From: Anthonomus grandis grandis
Lineage: Eukaryota > Arthropoda > Insecta > Coleoptera > Curculionidae
Assembly (NCBI RefSeq): GCF_022605725.1
Contig: NC_065549.1
Location: 31,635,690-31,699,689 of the forward strand
DNA length: 64,000 nucleotides
Reading direction: 5' to 3'
Below, in pieces: positions 45,721-57,190 of the stretch. Below the pieces are notes generated by a model. It saw only the letters and a list, made by a program, of their open reading frames with translations. It was not told where the DNA came from and searched no databases. The position numbers and the translations under genes were made by a program. The first letter of the stretch is position 1. Each line of letters starts with the position of its first letter.

Positions 45721-46329
45721 TCTGGTTATTTTTTTATTTGTTAAATGAATCGTGTTTTTTTCGAGTGCTGACTTTGGGTATTAGACATGATGCATGAAAC
45801 ATACGTAGGATTCCACGCGAAATTCAAAAATGAAATTAAAAAAGGTGCTTTCATTTGAAAAAATTAAGTAGATGGTTAAAATTTATTTTTGAGCAACCCT
45901 GTATATACAAAATTCTAGTACAAAAAAGCGCAACTTGAAATAAATCTTAACGGATCCGAGCGTTTTTGGCAAAAAACACATCCCTTCATTTTAAATGAAT
46001 TTAAAAATAACTTTTGGAACGCACTGTATAATATTAGGTTATATTGTCGTTAATTCTGTGTTTTATTATATAGGCTACGTATGTATTGATAGAGTACTTA
46101 TCGCCAAAAGAAGGCAATAAGAAGCATGTTTTGGTATGCAAGACTGCCAGAGATTTTTTCTTGCAAATCCAATTTTACTAACGAAACTAACAGACTGATT
46201 GAATACTAACAACTGCTGCTTGCATATTATAGCCTGTGCTGTAAATATTTATGAAAAATTTAATGCCTTTAGGAAGGTGAAGATGTCTTAGTTCTTAGAA
46301 TCTCAAATGATCTTTACATTCATTAAGTT

Positions 46330-47470
46330 AACGATAGTGTCACGTGGGCCAGAGGTGAACTTCTGTTTAATCACTTACGGTCTAATACCAAAGAAAATAA
46401 ATTTTTGATTACTTTCAGATCAACTCTTATCGACTACAAAACAGTTCAATTTTTATCAGGATTTTTTCTTATATGCGATTCAAGAGGATAATTATTACAT
46501 TCTAATTTAAAGTAGGACTCAGGCTGAGTAGATTTAAGGATTTAGTTCTAATGCGTTTGAGATGCAGATTAAAATGTCGACACAATAAAAAAAAATGTTT
46601 TTACATGTTTACAAGTGTAAGTATTGTTTTGTAACTGCCTAATAATAAACATGAGCCTAAATTATAAGTACAAGTGCTAAAGATTTGGGTACTCTTTTTG
46701 ATGAGAAACTGACGTTTGTCAAGCATATTACGAGTGCTCGTCTGAGGTTGATGAGAATGTTTGGTTTTTTAGAGGAGACTCAAGGGTCTCTCAATTAAAA
46801 CATTTGATTCGTCTTTCATCAATATGAAATGCATTGTGTCAACACTCGAGAACAATAAGTTCAACTACGGTTTTACACTCAATTATCATGGCTTGTAAAA
46901 TCCCATAGAATAGAACTTTAAGGTTTATTAACAACGGTGTGGTCTTGCTCGAAATTTTTGGATAAAGTTAGCCTGATTTTAAGAAGTCACTAAGAGAGTA
47001 TAATGTTTTGAGAGATGTGTATATATTTGTCTACTTTCTATCTTAAATTTAATTCATATTAAGTAAATATCTGGATCTAATTTTATTGTTAGACCAAATG
47101 ACATTTTGCAAAGGAAAATATTGCAGATTCTATTGTGCAGACCAATTAACCTTAGAGAAATATTGGATCTTTGAAAGAGTATACATCCTTAGGATTTATT
47201 GTATCTTATGAGTTACCGGACCTCTTGACGTCAGATATTAAAGATATCTTGATGGTAATCTTCCTTTTTATGAAAGATGTAGGATGCTTATGAGGACAAT
47301 TCGAAAATACGCTTTGAATCTTTCTCACATACTCTGTCCATCATTACAGTTGCCTTGCCTTTATTAGCTTTTAAATTAACCAGCTTAAGTTAAGAGATTT
47401 TAATGCTAAATTGAGCACTGCATTTGGCAGTGACTACGACAAGCAATCTAACATAGCTTTAATTCAGATT
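46330..47470 (+). mobile_element. LINE relic (reverse-transcriptase C-terminal part)
   Basis: Badly decayed but ordered plus-strand segments: KDLGTLFDEKLTFVKHITSA, then RLRLMRMFGFLE, KFNYGFTLNYHGL, SHRIERTLRFI and a distal FNAKLSTAFGSDYDKQSN-like end near 47400-47460. These match the thumb-to-C-terminal order of I/Jockey-like LINE ORF2. No intact frame longer than ~20 codons and no clear 3' tail. Confidence 0.55.
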
Positions 47471-47609
47471 GAAAAAACATCATGTTCATATGTTTTTGTT
47501 TGAAAGATGCTTATCAACAAGCATATTTCTGCGGTCAGGTATGATAACAGTGTAGGGTTTGGTCGACCCCAGATCTTTTTCGTGAACCATAACCGAGATG
47601 CTTCAATTA

Positions 47610-48260
47610 TTAGATCTTGAAAACATTAGTTCATAGGTCTTTTCAATGTGTAAAAAAGTATATTTTATTTACATTAATTTTGCATCCTACAACATGAATT
47701 ACATTACTATTAATTTTACTAACATAAATTATTTCGTTTCGCAACATAAAATTACATATTCCAAAAAAAAGGCACCATATCCACACCAGGTTATTTATAA
47801 ATAAAAGGATTTCTTAGTTATTTCCCGTTTTCAGGCAAATAAACTCATCTTCTAAGAATTATGTAAAATAACGTGGGGGATTCTTTTAATGGGGTCACGT
47901 TGCTTGCCCTCCAGGGCAAAATAGATTTAAATTAAAGCAGGCTAAATCCAGACTATTTATAAAAACTTAGAGCATTGTTTTTTAGAGGCAGCCACAAACT
48001 TGCTAAAAATAGACTTTTTAAAGACACCTTACTTTTTGTTATATTTTTGTTTAATAATTTACAACTTCATTTCGAATATATGCTTGCTCGTATGATTTTA
48101 AAATGCTCTATTTGATTGATATTGATAACATCTAATTTGTTTTATATTACAATATTTTTAATAGAAGTGTTCAGAAGAATATTTTTTAGCATTATTTGTA
48201 TTATCTTAGATCTCTTACATTTATATACAAAATTTGCATTTAAGTGAGTTAAAATCTCAA
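47610..48260 (+). repeat. Dispersed repeat of unknown family, copy 2
   Basis: Counterpart of 34930-35560. It includes the ~100 bp (about 47975-48080) that copy 1 lacks at its barcode-like 18-mer. Non-coding. Confidence 0.65.
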
Positions 48261-48564
48261 CATGGTTCGCAATAAAATTATTTATTCAGAGAAAACTACT
48301 AAAATTACTGAGAAAACTGCTATACCAAAGTTATTAGACGCATTGGGTTAAAAAATAAGTTTTGTTGATTGTGTAAAGGACTTATTACTCTTGGGATTAT
48401 AGTTTTATTAAAAGTATTCAACATTTATTACTTTTCTGATTGCTTAAGAGAGCATTTTGATAGATGCATTGGAAAAGGGGTGTTCTATACGACTTTTCCA
48501 AGACACGCTACAAGCTCAACCGACTTCTACGATCATAATCCTACTGTACTCTAATTTTTATTTG

Positions 48565-49190
48565 CTTTAATGTATGTATTTAATAAAACAAATCTTACTG
48601 CAGTATTAAAACAGCAAGTTGGTTTGTATACCTTACATCAAGAGTTGAATCCCAAAATAATTTCTCTTTCAGGAGGGAAATTAGTTCGTTTTGAATATGA
48701 ACACCTAAATAATAAGACATTAATTAAAGTCCTACAAATCCCCTCAATAAGATTGGATATCGGATCATTAAATTTACAATTGATTGATTAAAAAGTTTCC
48801 ATTTTATTGCTGGTATATCTTATTATTATTTATCTTATTATTTTCACACCCAAAACTCAAATTCTGACTATCTAAAAGTTTAAGAACAAATATCTTTTTC
48901 CATGTTTATCAGTTTCTCATTTAGTGAATCAGTTATCGTTTTGGAAGATATTGATTGTCTTAGATCAGTCCAAGATTATGTATTACAAACGTATAAATAT
49001 TTTGCAAGGAAAACAATATACACAATCTTTTGATTTAAAATACACAATACTTTCAGCCACACTAGCGGAATTATTTCCCTATTACATACCTAGATGAAAA
49101 ACCTCTATTGTATTTATAAAAAAAAATGTTATATCAGATTCCCTGTTGTGTAGGTATTAACCCTATCAGAGTTAATTTAATTTAATTATA
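48565..49190 (-). pseudogene. Second hAT copy, transposase fragment
   Basis: Diverged nucleotide match, same orientation, to 7282-7990 of the hAT at 5.5-9.3 kb. Shared blocks include TTTAATAAAACAAA, TTTTTCCATGTTTATCA/TTTTTCCATGTTTATTA, TTTAGTGAATCAGTT, AAGGAAAACAATATACACAA and TCTTTTGATTTA. Small internal deletions are common. It stops near TCAGAGTTAATTTAATTT, where a mariner relic region begins; the hAT 5' end reappears at about 51650. Confidence 0.78.
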
Positions 49191-49599
49191 GTATTATAAT
49201 ATATTTTTTTTAATTTGCAATAATACAAAACATACAATTTTCATAAACGAAACACAAAACTATATTTGTAAATAAGAGACCGACAAATTCAGATTTCTGA
49301 ATAAACTAAACCCGAAAATAAAAGGAACATTTTATAAAGTATATAGTTCAAGAAGTAAAAAATTAGGATAATGTTTTCGAATTATATGTACTGTCAAAAG
49401 CTAAAAGAATACATGTTCTATATTAGTAAAAATAATTTAAAAACAAAAACTGTCAGACCCACACAGAGAGCAACAAATAGATATCTAGACAAAATTAGAA
49501 GACTTGGATCTATAGAATTAATTTCAGAAGCAACGTTAAATTATGAAAAAGACCATTTAAACACTTCAGTTCTGTGTCTAGGTATCCAGGGTATCTCCT

Positions 49600-51640
49600 A
49601 AAGTGGGCACAGAGCAACAGCATATTTAACTAAATTCTTTTAGTCCGAAAACCGATTATAACCAAGATACAGGGTGTTAAAGTTTGAATTTAATTTTCAC
49701 TATTTTTTAATTAAGTCCTTTTAAAAGTAGCATACTTATTAGTAATCATTTGGTAGTAAGGGCTTTTTGGGAGTATAAAATTCGAATTCAATGGTAATTT
49801 TTGTGTACATCACAGAGGGCACTGTCAGCGACACTCCAAGGTGATAAAAACGTGTAAAACTTTTTTGTGCCTCAGTGTATGTGAGTTTTACATAAAAATC
49901 TCAGCTTTTCAATTATTATTGCTCTAAAAAGGTATACTTTGGTTGAGTCGCTCAGAACGGCTGTCTTCGAGATAATTAAATTTTTAATGCGGCCCAAATA
50001 AAAAATGTATGTTATTTATGATTTATATTTCTTGTAGGAATTTTTTTCATTTATTGAGAGATAAATTATTTAAAAAGACATACAAAGCTATGCAGTACTA
50101 ATCGAAAATAGCCCAAATAAAAAAAGCTACAAGAAATCGCCACATCCTGCATTACGGAAACCGTGAGTTTAAAACAAACTAATGTCGAAATCACGGTATG
50201 GTGATATCAAATATTATTTCTGTTAAAATTTTGGCGTTTGATTAGAACCATTCGAACCCCTAAGAGGTTTTCTAAGCAAAATGTTCTTTTGAAAGTCGAT
50301 AATGTTACGATACGACATTTTTTCTAACCGAGAAATGCGAGAATCACACGCGAGCGAGAGGAAGAAATTCTAGTTCCTGTTGCAGAAAATCCGAAAATCA
50401 GTACGAGACATACTACGGTTAGTAAATCAACAATTTCTCAAATATTCCATAAGGAAAAACTGCATCCTTCAGTCCTGTTCAAAATTGGCTATATCTATTG
50501 ACTTGTCCCAGTTACAGAAGGGATTTAAATTCGCCCCTATCTGTCACAACCAGAAAACTGCCGACCCATTTTTGTTTTATTTTGGTGACCGACCCATTAT
50601 TTAGAAATAAACATAACACAAAAACAAAACACAAACTCATTTAAAAACAAAACATCACTTCCAGCATAAGTTCAAAATTGCTTGGTGTGCTATTATTGGT
50701 AATTACTTTCTGGGACCAACAGTTACCACCAAATTTAAACAGCGAACTCTATTTAGATTTTTTACGAAAAGCGCTGATCGAGTTTTTGGAAAATCTCCCA
50801 TTGCAATTACGCAGATGCCTGATTTTCATGCATGATGTCAGGAAATATCTCGATCAAAAATATGCTAACCGCTGGATCGGTCGTAGGAGCCAAATGCCTT
50901 GGCTGCCTCAAAGCTCCTGATTTTAATCCCCTGGACTTTCCTTAAAGGAGATGCATGAAATCAGTTGTATATCAAGAAACAATCAACAACAATCATATCA
51001 ACAATCAATACTCGAGAAGAGCTATGGGACCCAATCCAGAATCATTAAATTAAATCAATCAAATCACTTAAATCACAGCAGAATTATTTCATGACAACAT
51101 ACTATTTGGCATTCTTTCAATGAACGGATAGCTAAGTGTTTAAAAACTAAATTAAAATATCATGACTTTAGAAAATACGTGATATTATTCATTAATTGAA
51201 CAAAATGAAAAATTGAAGAAAAACTAAAAAATTCAAAATTTAATTATCTCAAAAAAGGTTGCTCTGAGGGATAAAAAGGTATACCCTTTTTAACTCATAT
51301 TAATGGAAACGTTAGGATTTCTGTGAAAAATCTATATACACTAAGCCACAAAAAAAGTTGCACACGTACTTTATCTAGTCCTGAGTATCACCAAGACCAC
51401 CCTCTAGGATTTACACATAAATTAACATTGAATTCTCACCAAAAACCCTCTATTACCCAATTTTGTGCTGACATGTTTCTAATCGTATGAATTATTAAGA
51501 AATAATAAAAATAAAATTAAAACTGTAACATCCCGTATCTCGGTTATTATTGATTTTCGAACTATACTAGTTGGGTCAAATCGTAATATTTTCAATGTCA
51601 ACTTACGAAGTTATGAGACACTCTGTATAAACATCTTATC
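49600..51640 (+). mobile_element. Mariner-like relic inserted in the second hAT copy
   Basis: Lies between two collinear parts of a hAT relic. The left side has CAGGGTGTTAAAGTTTGAAT at 49671 and the right side ends in GAGACACTCTG then TA near 51630. The true termini are uncertain. The interior has transposase fragments on the plus strand. Confidence 0.55.
50370..50990 (+). pseudogene. Mariner-like transposase fragments
   Basis: Near 50370-50470 it reads VAENPKISTRHTTVSKSTIS, then QIFHKEKLHPS (second HTH and linker). After ~180 bp without similarity, 50690-50930 reads QLPPNLNSELYLDFLRKALI and EFLENLPLQLRRCLIFMHD (second Asp). A deletion of about ten codons removes the GAPPH segment before VRKYLDQKYANRWIGRR. 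The third-Asp region is garbled by a frameshift (LPQSS then FNPLDF). Dead copy. Confidence 0.75.
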
Positions 51641-51649
51641 ACATTTGGT

Positions 51650-51825
51650 TTCCATCTGATCAATTGTGAGCTTGGTGGTGCCTCATCTAATTGATATCAT
51701 AAAATGTTTTGATTGAACCATTAGCCTTTTTAACTAATTCTTTTTTTTATGTACTGTGCGCCTGAAAGCTTTTTTTGATTACCAGACATATATCAAAATA
51801 AAATCTATTCCAAGTTATGATGCTT
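51650..51825 (-). pseudogene. 5' end of the second hAT copy
   Basis: Matches 8150-8335 of the first hAT: AACTAATTCTTTTTT, GTACTGTGC, CTGAAAGCTTTTTT and TCCAAGTTAT blocks in order. On the minus strand this encodes the degraded start of the transposase (MSGNQKKLSGAQY-like). It is collinear with 48565-49190 across the mariner relic. Confidence 0.7.
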
Positions 51826-51899
51826 CAAAAAAAATTTGTTTGCAATATTTTTTATCATAAATATATATTTATTTCTAATATTATTGTGTACTTATCTCT

Positions 51900-52212
51900 A
51901 ACGGTTTTCGAGTTATTAATTATTTTCCATTTTTCTTTTGTTCAAAACATACCCGTCTGTTTAGAATTGCCGCATTGAGAGGTTTTTGAATGCACCGCGA
52001 ATCCGCCTTAATTGAATTTGACCAATTACAATTTGAAACGCGTGCATGCGTCAATGATGACTTCGACAGGTGCGCGTTTCCCCTCCATAAGGAGGTTCTG
52101 TTCTGTCTGTGCTTCGAACCGACAAGCATCTCCAAAAAACGTAATTTAGAGACAAAGTAGCAGTGAAGTAAAAGAATCTGGCCGGCCCTGAATTAGCAAC
52201 AAACACCAACAG
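51900..52212 (+). other. GC-richer block ending in a strong splice-donor-like site
   Basis: Unlike the surrounding AT-rich DNA, it contains CGCGTGCATGCGTCAATGAT and ends in CAACAGGTAAGTCG, a consensus donor (CAG|GTAAGT). It could be a 5' exon or leader of a host gene or retroelement. No protein recognised. Nothing definable in the following 52213-52980. Confidence 0.3.
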
Positions 52213-52989
52213 GTAAGTCGTTATTGACGCCGTAAATGGGATAAAATATAATTATAATATTTTCCTGGTCCTTCAAAACCTAGCTACGCTAGCAATTCTA
52301 GACGAACCACTTAATTTATTTTAAACCTATTAAACACCGTCATAAAGTCATTTTAAATACTCCATACGCATTTTTATAAAAATGAAATACCCTGTTTTTG
52401 ATTAAATATTCTAGAAGATCACTAAGATCCCTTTCAAATAATGTCATGTAATATACTAAAATACTGCGATTCCAGAAATAAAATTAATTTTTATTTGAAA
52501 GTATTTAAAAAAGATGTTAAAAAGGATTAACGTTCAAATTAAAATCATGAATTTCAAGCCTTGTATAATTCAAAACAAGAACCAATACAGAAGACTATGA
52601 AATGTTACACCCCAAATTTCAAGTTTTCGCGATGTAAATAGAGTAATAAAGAAACGTCTACATAATATTTATTTAGACGGCTGTTTCTAATAAAAAAAAA
52701 GAAAAATAATTATCAACTTAAAAATCGTTATAGGTAGGTATGGGATAATACGAGAAAAGAAGATTTTAAGAGTAACCACGCATCCAAAAATGATAACATA
52801 TATATGGTGTTCTATTTGAAGCTCATGTTACTTTTTGGTATAAGAGCTATCGCTAAAAATATTTTAAATGATGCAAAATTACAAAAAAATCGATGTCATG
52901 TTTTTCGCGAAATAAATCTTACGACGCTAAATAACACCATCATAAATGCAGTCATAGCATCAAAAACATAATGCTAAAAGAGAAATAGT

Positions 52990-54806
52990 TCAAAACCAGA
53001 CAAAGTCAGCACAACTACCAGAACACTAATGAAGATAAGAAGAAAACTGGCAGGTAAATACTCAAAAAATAGTGACCAATTAAGACAGTTGAACAGAGAA
53101 ATCCCAAAACAATTCGTAGGGATATCAGAACTTAATGTATAATACAAACAAAATAAATAAGGTCATAGAGAATCATAATAATTTTTCGAATTATAATAAT
53201 GATTCAAAAAACTTTCTCGGAAAACAGAAAAACTGTATTTAAATTAGATGATAAAAACGGCCATCTAATAATAAATAAAAAAAATCTTGGTATGACCACG
53301 ATCTTTTATGCTAAATTTTACAGAGAACCAAAGGAGCAAACATCAGTTTCTAACATACGCAAAATTGAAAACCAAGGCTCCGAAGAACAGCCATAATTTA
53401 CACTAGCCGAACTAAATGATGCTCTTTGGGAAATGACAAAAAAACAAAACCGCAGGTGAAGACGAAATCAAAATTGAATCATTGAACTATTTGTAAACTT
53501 TTTCAACGCTTGCCTATTAAATGGTACAAATCCCTCGTAGTTTATTCTCTCATATGTATAAACTATTTATGAGAATAACCACTAAAAGAATCTCTAATAA
53601 ACTTGAGGTATGAGGTTGAAGTAATCCCGAGAGGTCAAATAATGACTTCTTAAAAATCTCGCGAGTTCAGTGGTACAAGAAAACAAATAAAGGTCATACC
53701 CTAGGTAAGTCCTAACGGTTTTAACTAAACATTTTTTCTAGCGCCCATATTTCCCAAGATTTTTGGGTGTGTCCATACTTTTGGGACACCCCGTATATGA
53801 AAAGGCAACAGCATGTGTACAAATACACGACAAAGTCTTTCGCATTGAACGAAGAGTGCGCGGAGAAGATGTGCTGTCGGCAAAGTAATATACGCCACTT
53901 TTGGAGTATATGTTTAAAATAATTGATTTTGGGGATATTGACATAAATATTAACGCCATTGGTTGACGATATCGTTTTAATCACAGATCCTATCGATGAA
54001 GGTAAAGAGATGTTAGAAAGCCTACAGAATCCGCCGAGAACACTGGAGCTTAACATAAACTCTAACAAAATAGAATTTATGACCAATCTCGAGATAAGTG
54101 AAGCCATACTGCTGAATACTATTTTCTTAAGACAAAATAGCTTATATAAATATCTCAGCCATCAAGTCGATGAAGAGACAGTCAGACCTGTGAGATAAAA
54201 TGCAGAATTGTGCTAGTATGGGACGCTTTTGGCAAATTAAGATATATCTTCACATCAAATATCTCTGTATGCCTAAAGAGCCGGGTTTTTAATATTGCCA
54301 GTACTTATTTTCGGAACAGAAACTCTTACCCTTACAAAAAAATCTGTAAATAAAATACGCATTGCTTAAAGACGAATGAAAAGATCGATGCTACACGCTT
54401 CTCTTAGAGACAGCATCTAATATTCTGTAAATAAAAAACGCTTTGCTCAAAGACGAATAAGAAGATCGATGCTGCACCTTTCTCTTAGAGATGGCAACTG
54501 TAATAAGCAACTACGGCAAATGACAGGTGTAACTGATTCGATAATGTGGATCACAAAATTAAAATAAAATTGGGTGGATCACGTAGTTAGGTTTACGGAT
54601 AGACGATGAGCAAAAAAGATTTTGGAATAAAGGCCTGACCAAGATTCATATCGCAGTAGGAGAGGCCCACCAACGAGATGGTTTGAACACATCAAAAGAT
54701 TCAGACAAATTGGATGAATGTCGCACAGGACCGGCAAGGATGGATTGAATTACGGAAGGCCTATATCCAGCAGTGGGCGAGAGAATAGAGTGATAATGAT
54801 GATGAT
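52990..54806 (+). mobile_element. RTE-clade LINE, decayed
   Basis: Protein order matches RTE ORF2: a linker (NGHLIINKKN), NQGSEEQP, FTLAELNDALWEMTKK and AGEDEIKIE (RT start), then KLFMRITTKRISNKLE. RRVRGEDVLSAK and LLEYMFKIIDFGDIDININ follow, then VDDIVLITDPIDEGKEMLES (catalytic FADD region damaged), LELNINSNKIEFMTN and RVFNIA. Near the end it reads RPTNEMV and AQDRQGWIELRKAYIQQWAR. The 3' end is a GATGAT-type microsatellite (54789-54806), usual for RTE elements. A mariner-type end is inserted near 53710-53795. Frames are broken throughout. Confidence 0.8.
53740..53797 (-). mobile_element. Isolated mariner-type terminus inside the RTE element
   Basis: Read inward from 53795: CGGGGTGTCCCAAAAGTATG preceded by TA, the CAGGGTGTCCC-type end seen elsewhere in this window. 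No partner end is recognised. It separates the RT start from the RT core of the RTE LINE. Confidence 0.5.
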
Positions 54807-54807
54807 G
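54789..54807 (+). repeat. GATGAT microsatellite tail of the RTE LINE
   Basis: GAGTGATAATGATGATGATG directly after the coding end AYIQQWARE. Confidence 0.75.
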
Positions 54808-55520
54808 TCTTAGGATTAAGTTATTTTTTGTTATTGGTTTATTACTATTGGCAACTAAGCCTTGATTGGTCATTGAGCCGACAATATACCGGACCAAGTC
54901 TGCTTTTATTGGGAGACCCCCTTCTAAAGGGTCAATTTTATCTAATGATATATGTATTGTTTTGACCTCCCTTATTTTCTAAGGCCTTTATATACGAGTT
55001 TAGCTAAATTTTAGCTTTTTTTGAACCTTCAATAAGTCGCCTTTAATTTTGATTGTTTGATGGTAACGAAACTGGTGGTAAAGGCACTTCTCAATTGCTA
55101 CTGTAAAAGTTGTTTCCACGGCTCCAGTAATGCAGATATGCTATCATTTAACCTCTTTGTTACTGCTTTATTGCTGTACATTGCGCAACCGTTCCTTCCA
55201 TAGACAACTGAGGCGTACGCAGAACTCTCGGTACTACCGTTTTGGAGCAATACGTTAGTTTTTCGACTAAGCTTTCAGATTTTATTAACAGTTTACTGTG
55301 CGGTGTAAACACTTAGCACTGAAACTATCTCTATCAAATGCCATCTATGTCAAAATCAATGTTGATGGAATAACTCATTTAAGATTTAAAAAATTATACT
55401 TTTATTTACGTATGTTTGGCTATTTTAATAATATCAGTATTTTAGACATATATTTATTTCAGATAGATAGAAAATCTTATTTCGCCCACTAAACCTAAAT
55501 TTAATTCTTCCTCTCTATTA
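54808..55520. other. Spacer, no gene recognised
   Basis: 55080-55270 is less AT-rich and on the minus strand reads through SNKAVTKRLNDSISALLEPW, faintly LINE-like, but the frame is short and unsupported. Confidence 0.3.
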
Positions 55521-55522
55521 TA

Positions 55523-55772
55523 CAGTGTGTCCAAGATAAAGATGTCTATCACGGGGATCTTGGAAAAGAAAAGAGATAGAAAGATGGTAAAAATCGGCAA
55601 ATTCCGAGTTTTTAGGTATATCTTCAGAACTACTCGGAATTTTAAAAGTTTCTAAAGAGCATATTATTAGACTTGAAAATGTGCCATATTTCTCTAATTA
55701 ACGAAGATGATTTTCGTATCTCTTTTGTTTATCAAGATCCTCATGAAAGACATCCTTATCTTGAACACACTA
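55523..55772. mobile_element. 250-bp MITE with ~50-bp inverted ends
   Basis: TA, then CAGTGTGTCCAAGATAAAGA and onward at left. The right end inverted reads TAGTGTGTTCAAGATAAGGA, followed by TA. Similarity continues through GATGTCT.TCA.G.GGATCTTG. No coding capacity. It is mariner-type by its TA duplication and CAGTGTGTCC end. Confidence 0.8.
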
Positions 55773-55774
55773 TA

Positions 55775-56455
55775 TATTAAACAATCAGTTTTAGATGCAA
55801 TAATTTATTCCAAGAAAATATTTAAAAACATATAATATGGTTTTATACTTCTACTGTGTCATAAAAAAAAAACTCAATTAACTAAGGTTTTTAGGTGTGG
55901 TAGATATTAGTATGATAGCCTAAAATGAAATTAATTCACAGACTTGTTTATGCGTTATTCCTACCACCATGGGAAATCTCTAATATTAAACAAAAAGATG
56001 ATAAGAGGCAATTAAAAAATTGTTAAATTAATTCTATGCTCTGTTATAAAAACATAGGTTCAATATTACTCAGTTTAGATATTATGTTTTTTGCATCTCA
56101 AAGAGAGAACAAAATAAAACGCCCACAAAACTACATGATGCTTCTCTGTTGTAGGTGTCTTTACTTTATTTTTTCTATTTTTTCTTCATAAAATTCGAAA
56201 TAGCTATTTCCAGGCGGCAGTTACGTCAAAGCCATTTATAAAATCTATTTATAGATGCTTTCCAATGACTTGTTTTTGCTTGAATTCCGGAATATACCCT
56301 CTTCTTAATTTTTTTTAGTGAAATGCTTATAACAAATAAGGCAGTCTAAAAATATGCACCTTTTAATGTGTTACTTTTTTAATGCTAATTTTTGAAGTAC
56401 AATTTAATTATTTTCTGCCTGTTTAATTTTAACAAAAAATTGGCCTAATCATTTA
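55775..56455. other. AT-rich spacer, no gene recognised
   Basis: Nothing supportable. Confidence 0.4.
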
Positions 56456-56459
56456 ATTT

Positions 56460-56912
56460 TGACATGCAAAAATATAACTCTTTAAGATAGAGCATCTCCC
56501 TTAATAGAACAATTAAGATATTTTAATTCATACGCTAATAGTTATAATTATTATTACTATTTTAGTAGAACATATACTATTATCAATATTTATAAATAAA
56601 TATCCACATCGATTTATATTAGATAGCCAAACTATTGAAATAATTTGAACTATTATTCCAGCTATTATTTTAATTTTTATTGCACTCCCTTAACAAAACT
56701 TTTAATACTTTAATTACTATTAAAGCAATTGGACACCAATGATACTGATTACATGAATATTCAGATTATAAAAATCCTGAATTTGATTCATATACAATCC
56801 CAACAAATAAACTAAGAAAATTTATTTTTTGCCTATAAGATGTTGATAACCGCCTAATCGTTCCATGTTATTATCAAATTCGAATAATTGTTACTATAGC
56901 CAATATATTTTT
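56460..56912 (+). pseudogene. cox2: Nuclear mitochondrial insertion: cytochrome c oxidase subunit II fragment
   Basis: With the invertebrate mitochondrial code the plus strand reads DSASPLMEQLSYFNS (N-terminus). It then gives LVEHILLSIFINKYPHRFIL, DSQTIEIIWTIIPAIILIFI (second membrane helix) and AIGHQWYWLHEYSDYKNPEF, where both Trp codons of WYW are TGA or equivalent. FDSYTIPTNKL, DVDNRLIVP and QIRMIVTMAN follow. COX2 is the copper-bearing oxidase subunit, and the copper-site residues further downstream are not included. A deletion of ~25 nt and stops show decay. An AT-rich codon pattern and TGA as Trp confirm mitochondrial origin and nuclear death. Confidence 0.9.
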
Positions 56913-57025
56913 ACAAACAAAAAATAATGTTCTAAAAACAATGATATACTTGTAATTTTTTGACAAATGCAATCGAAAAAAATAATATTTTAAAATGAGT
57001 GCTATGAACAAGTTAAAAATGTTAA

Positions 57026-57190
57026 ATTTCGGTAAGAAACATGGAAAAACTACATCGTTGCTGAAAAATTGCAAAATTACCTGGCTAGACTCAGGCTGGA
57101 TAATATCGTGGAGGAACTAGAAGAAAGGCCTTTAAAAGTACATTTTTGCCACCACGTCAAAGCCTAGTCTCTTAGTGATTTTGAAAGAGC
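57026..57190 (+). pseudogene. Unrecognised protein-like remnant
   Basis: One plus-strand frame reads VAEKLQNYLARLRLDNIVEE, then LEERPLKVHFCHHVKA, a stop, and SLSDFERATIMEVILP. The amphipathic, low-stop character is unlike the AT-rich noise nearby. I cannot assign a family. It starts about 110 bp after the mitochondrial insertion. Confidence 0.35.

Larger units (their letters stand above)
44140..45901 (+). mobile_element. Mariner-like element, both ends present
   Basis: TA, then CAGGGTTGATCAAAAATAAA at left; the right end inverted reads CAGGGTTGCTCAAAAATAAA, then TA. TIR of about 28 bp with one mismatch. The transposase runs on the plus strand in two pieces, separated by ~600 bp (about 44560-45160) that does not look like transposase. 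Confidence 0.85.
44060..46027. mobile_element. Older hairpin (mariner-type MITE) carrying a nested mariner
   Basis: Flanks of the mariner at 44140-45901 are inverted repeats of each other. The left one has TTTTTTGCAAAAACACTAGG, then ATCCGTCGAGTTTTATTTCA. The right one, inverted, has TTTTTTGCCAAAAACGCTCG, then GATCCGTTAAGATTTATTTC. The right end closes with GGAACGCACTG then TA, a mariner-type terminus. The left terminus is eroded. So a mariner jumped into the loop of an existing palindromic element. Confidence 0.65.

Noticed and set aside
55080..55270. LINE fragment on the minus strand (SNKAVTKRLNDSISALLEPW)
   Set aside because: Resemblance to LINE thumb sequence is vague, and there are no neighbouring motifs in order.
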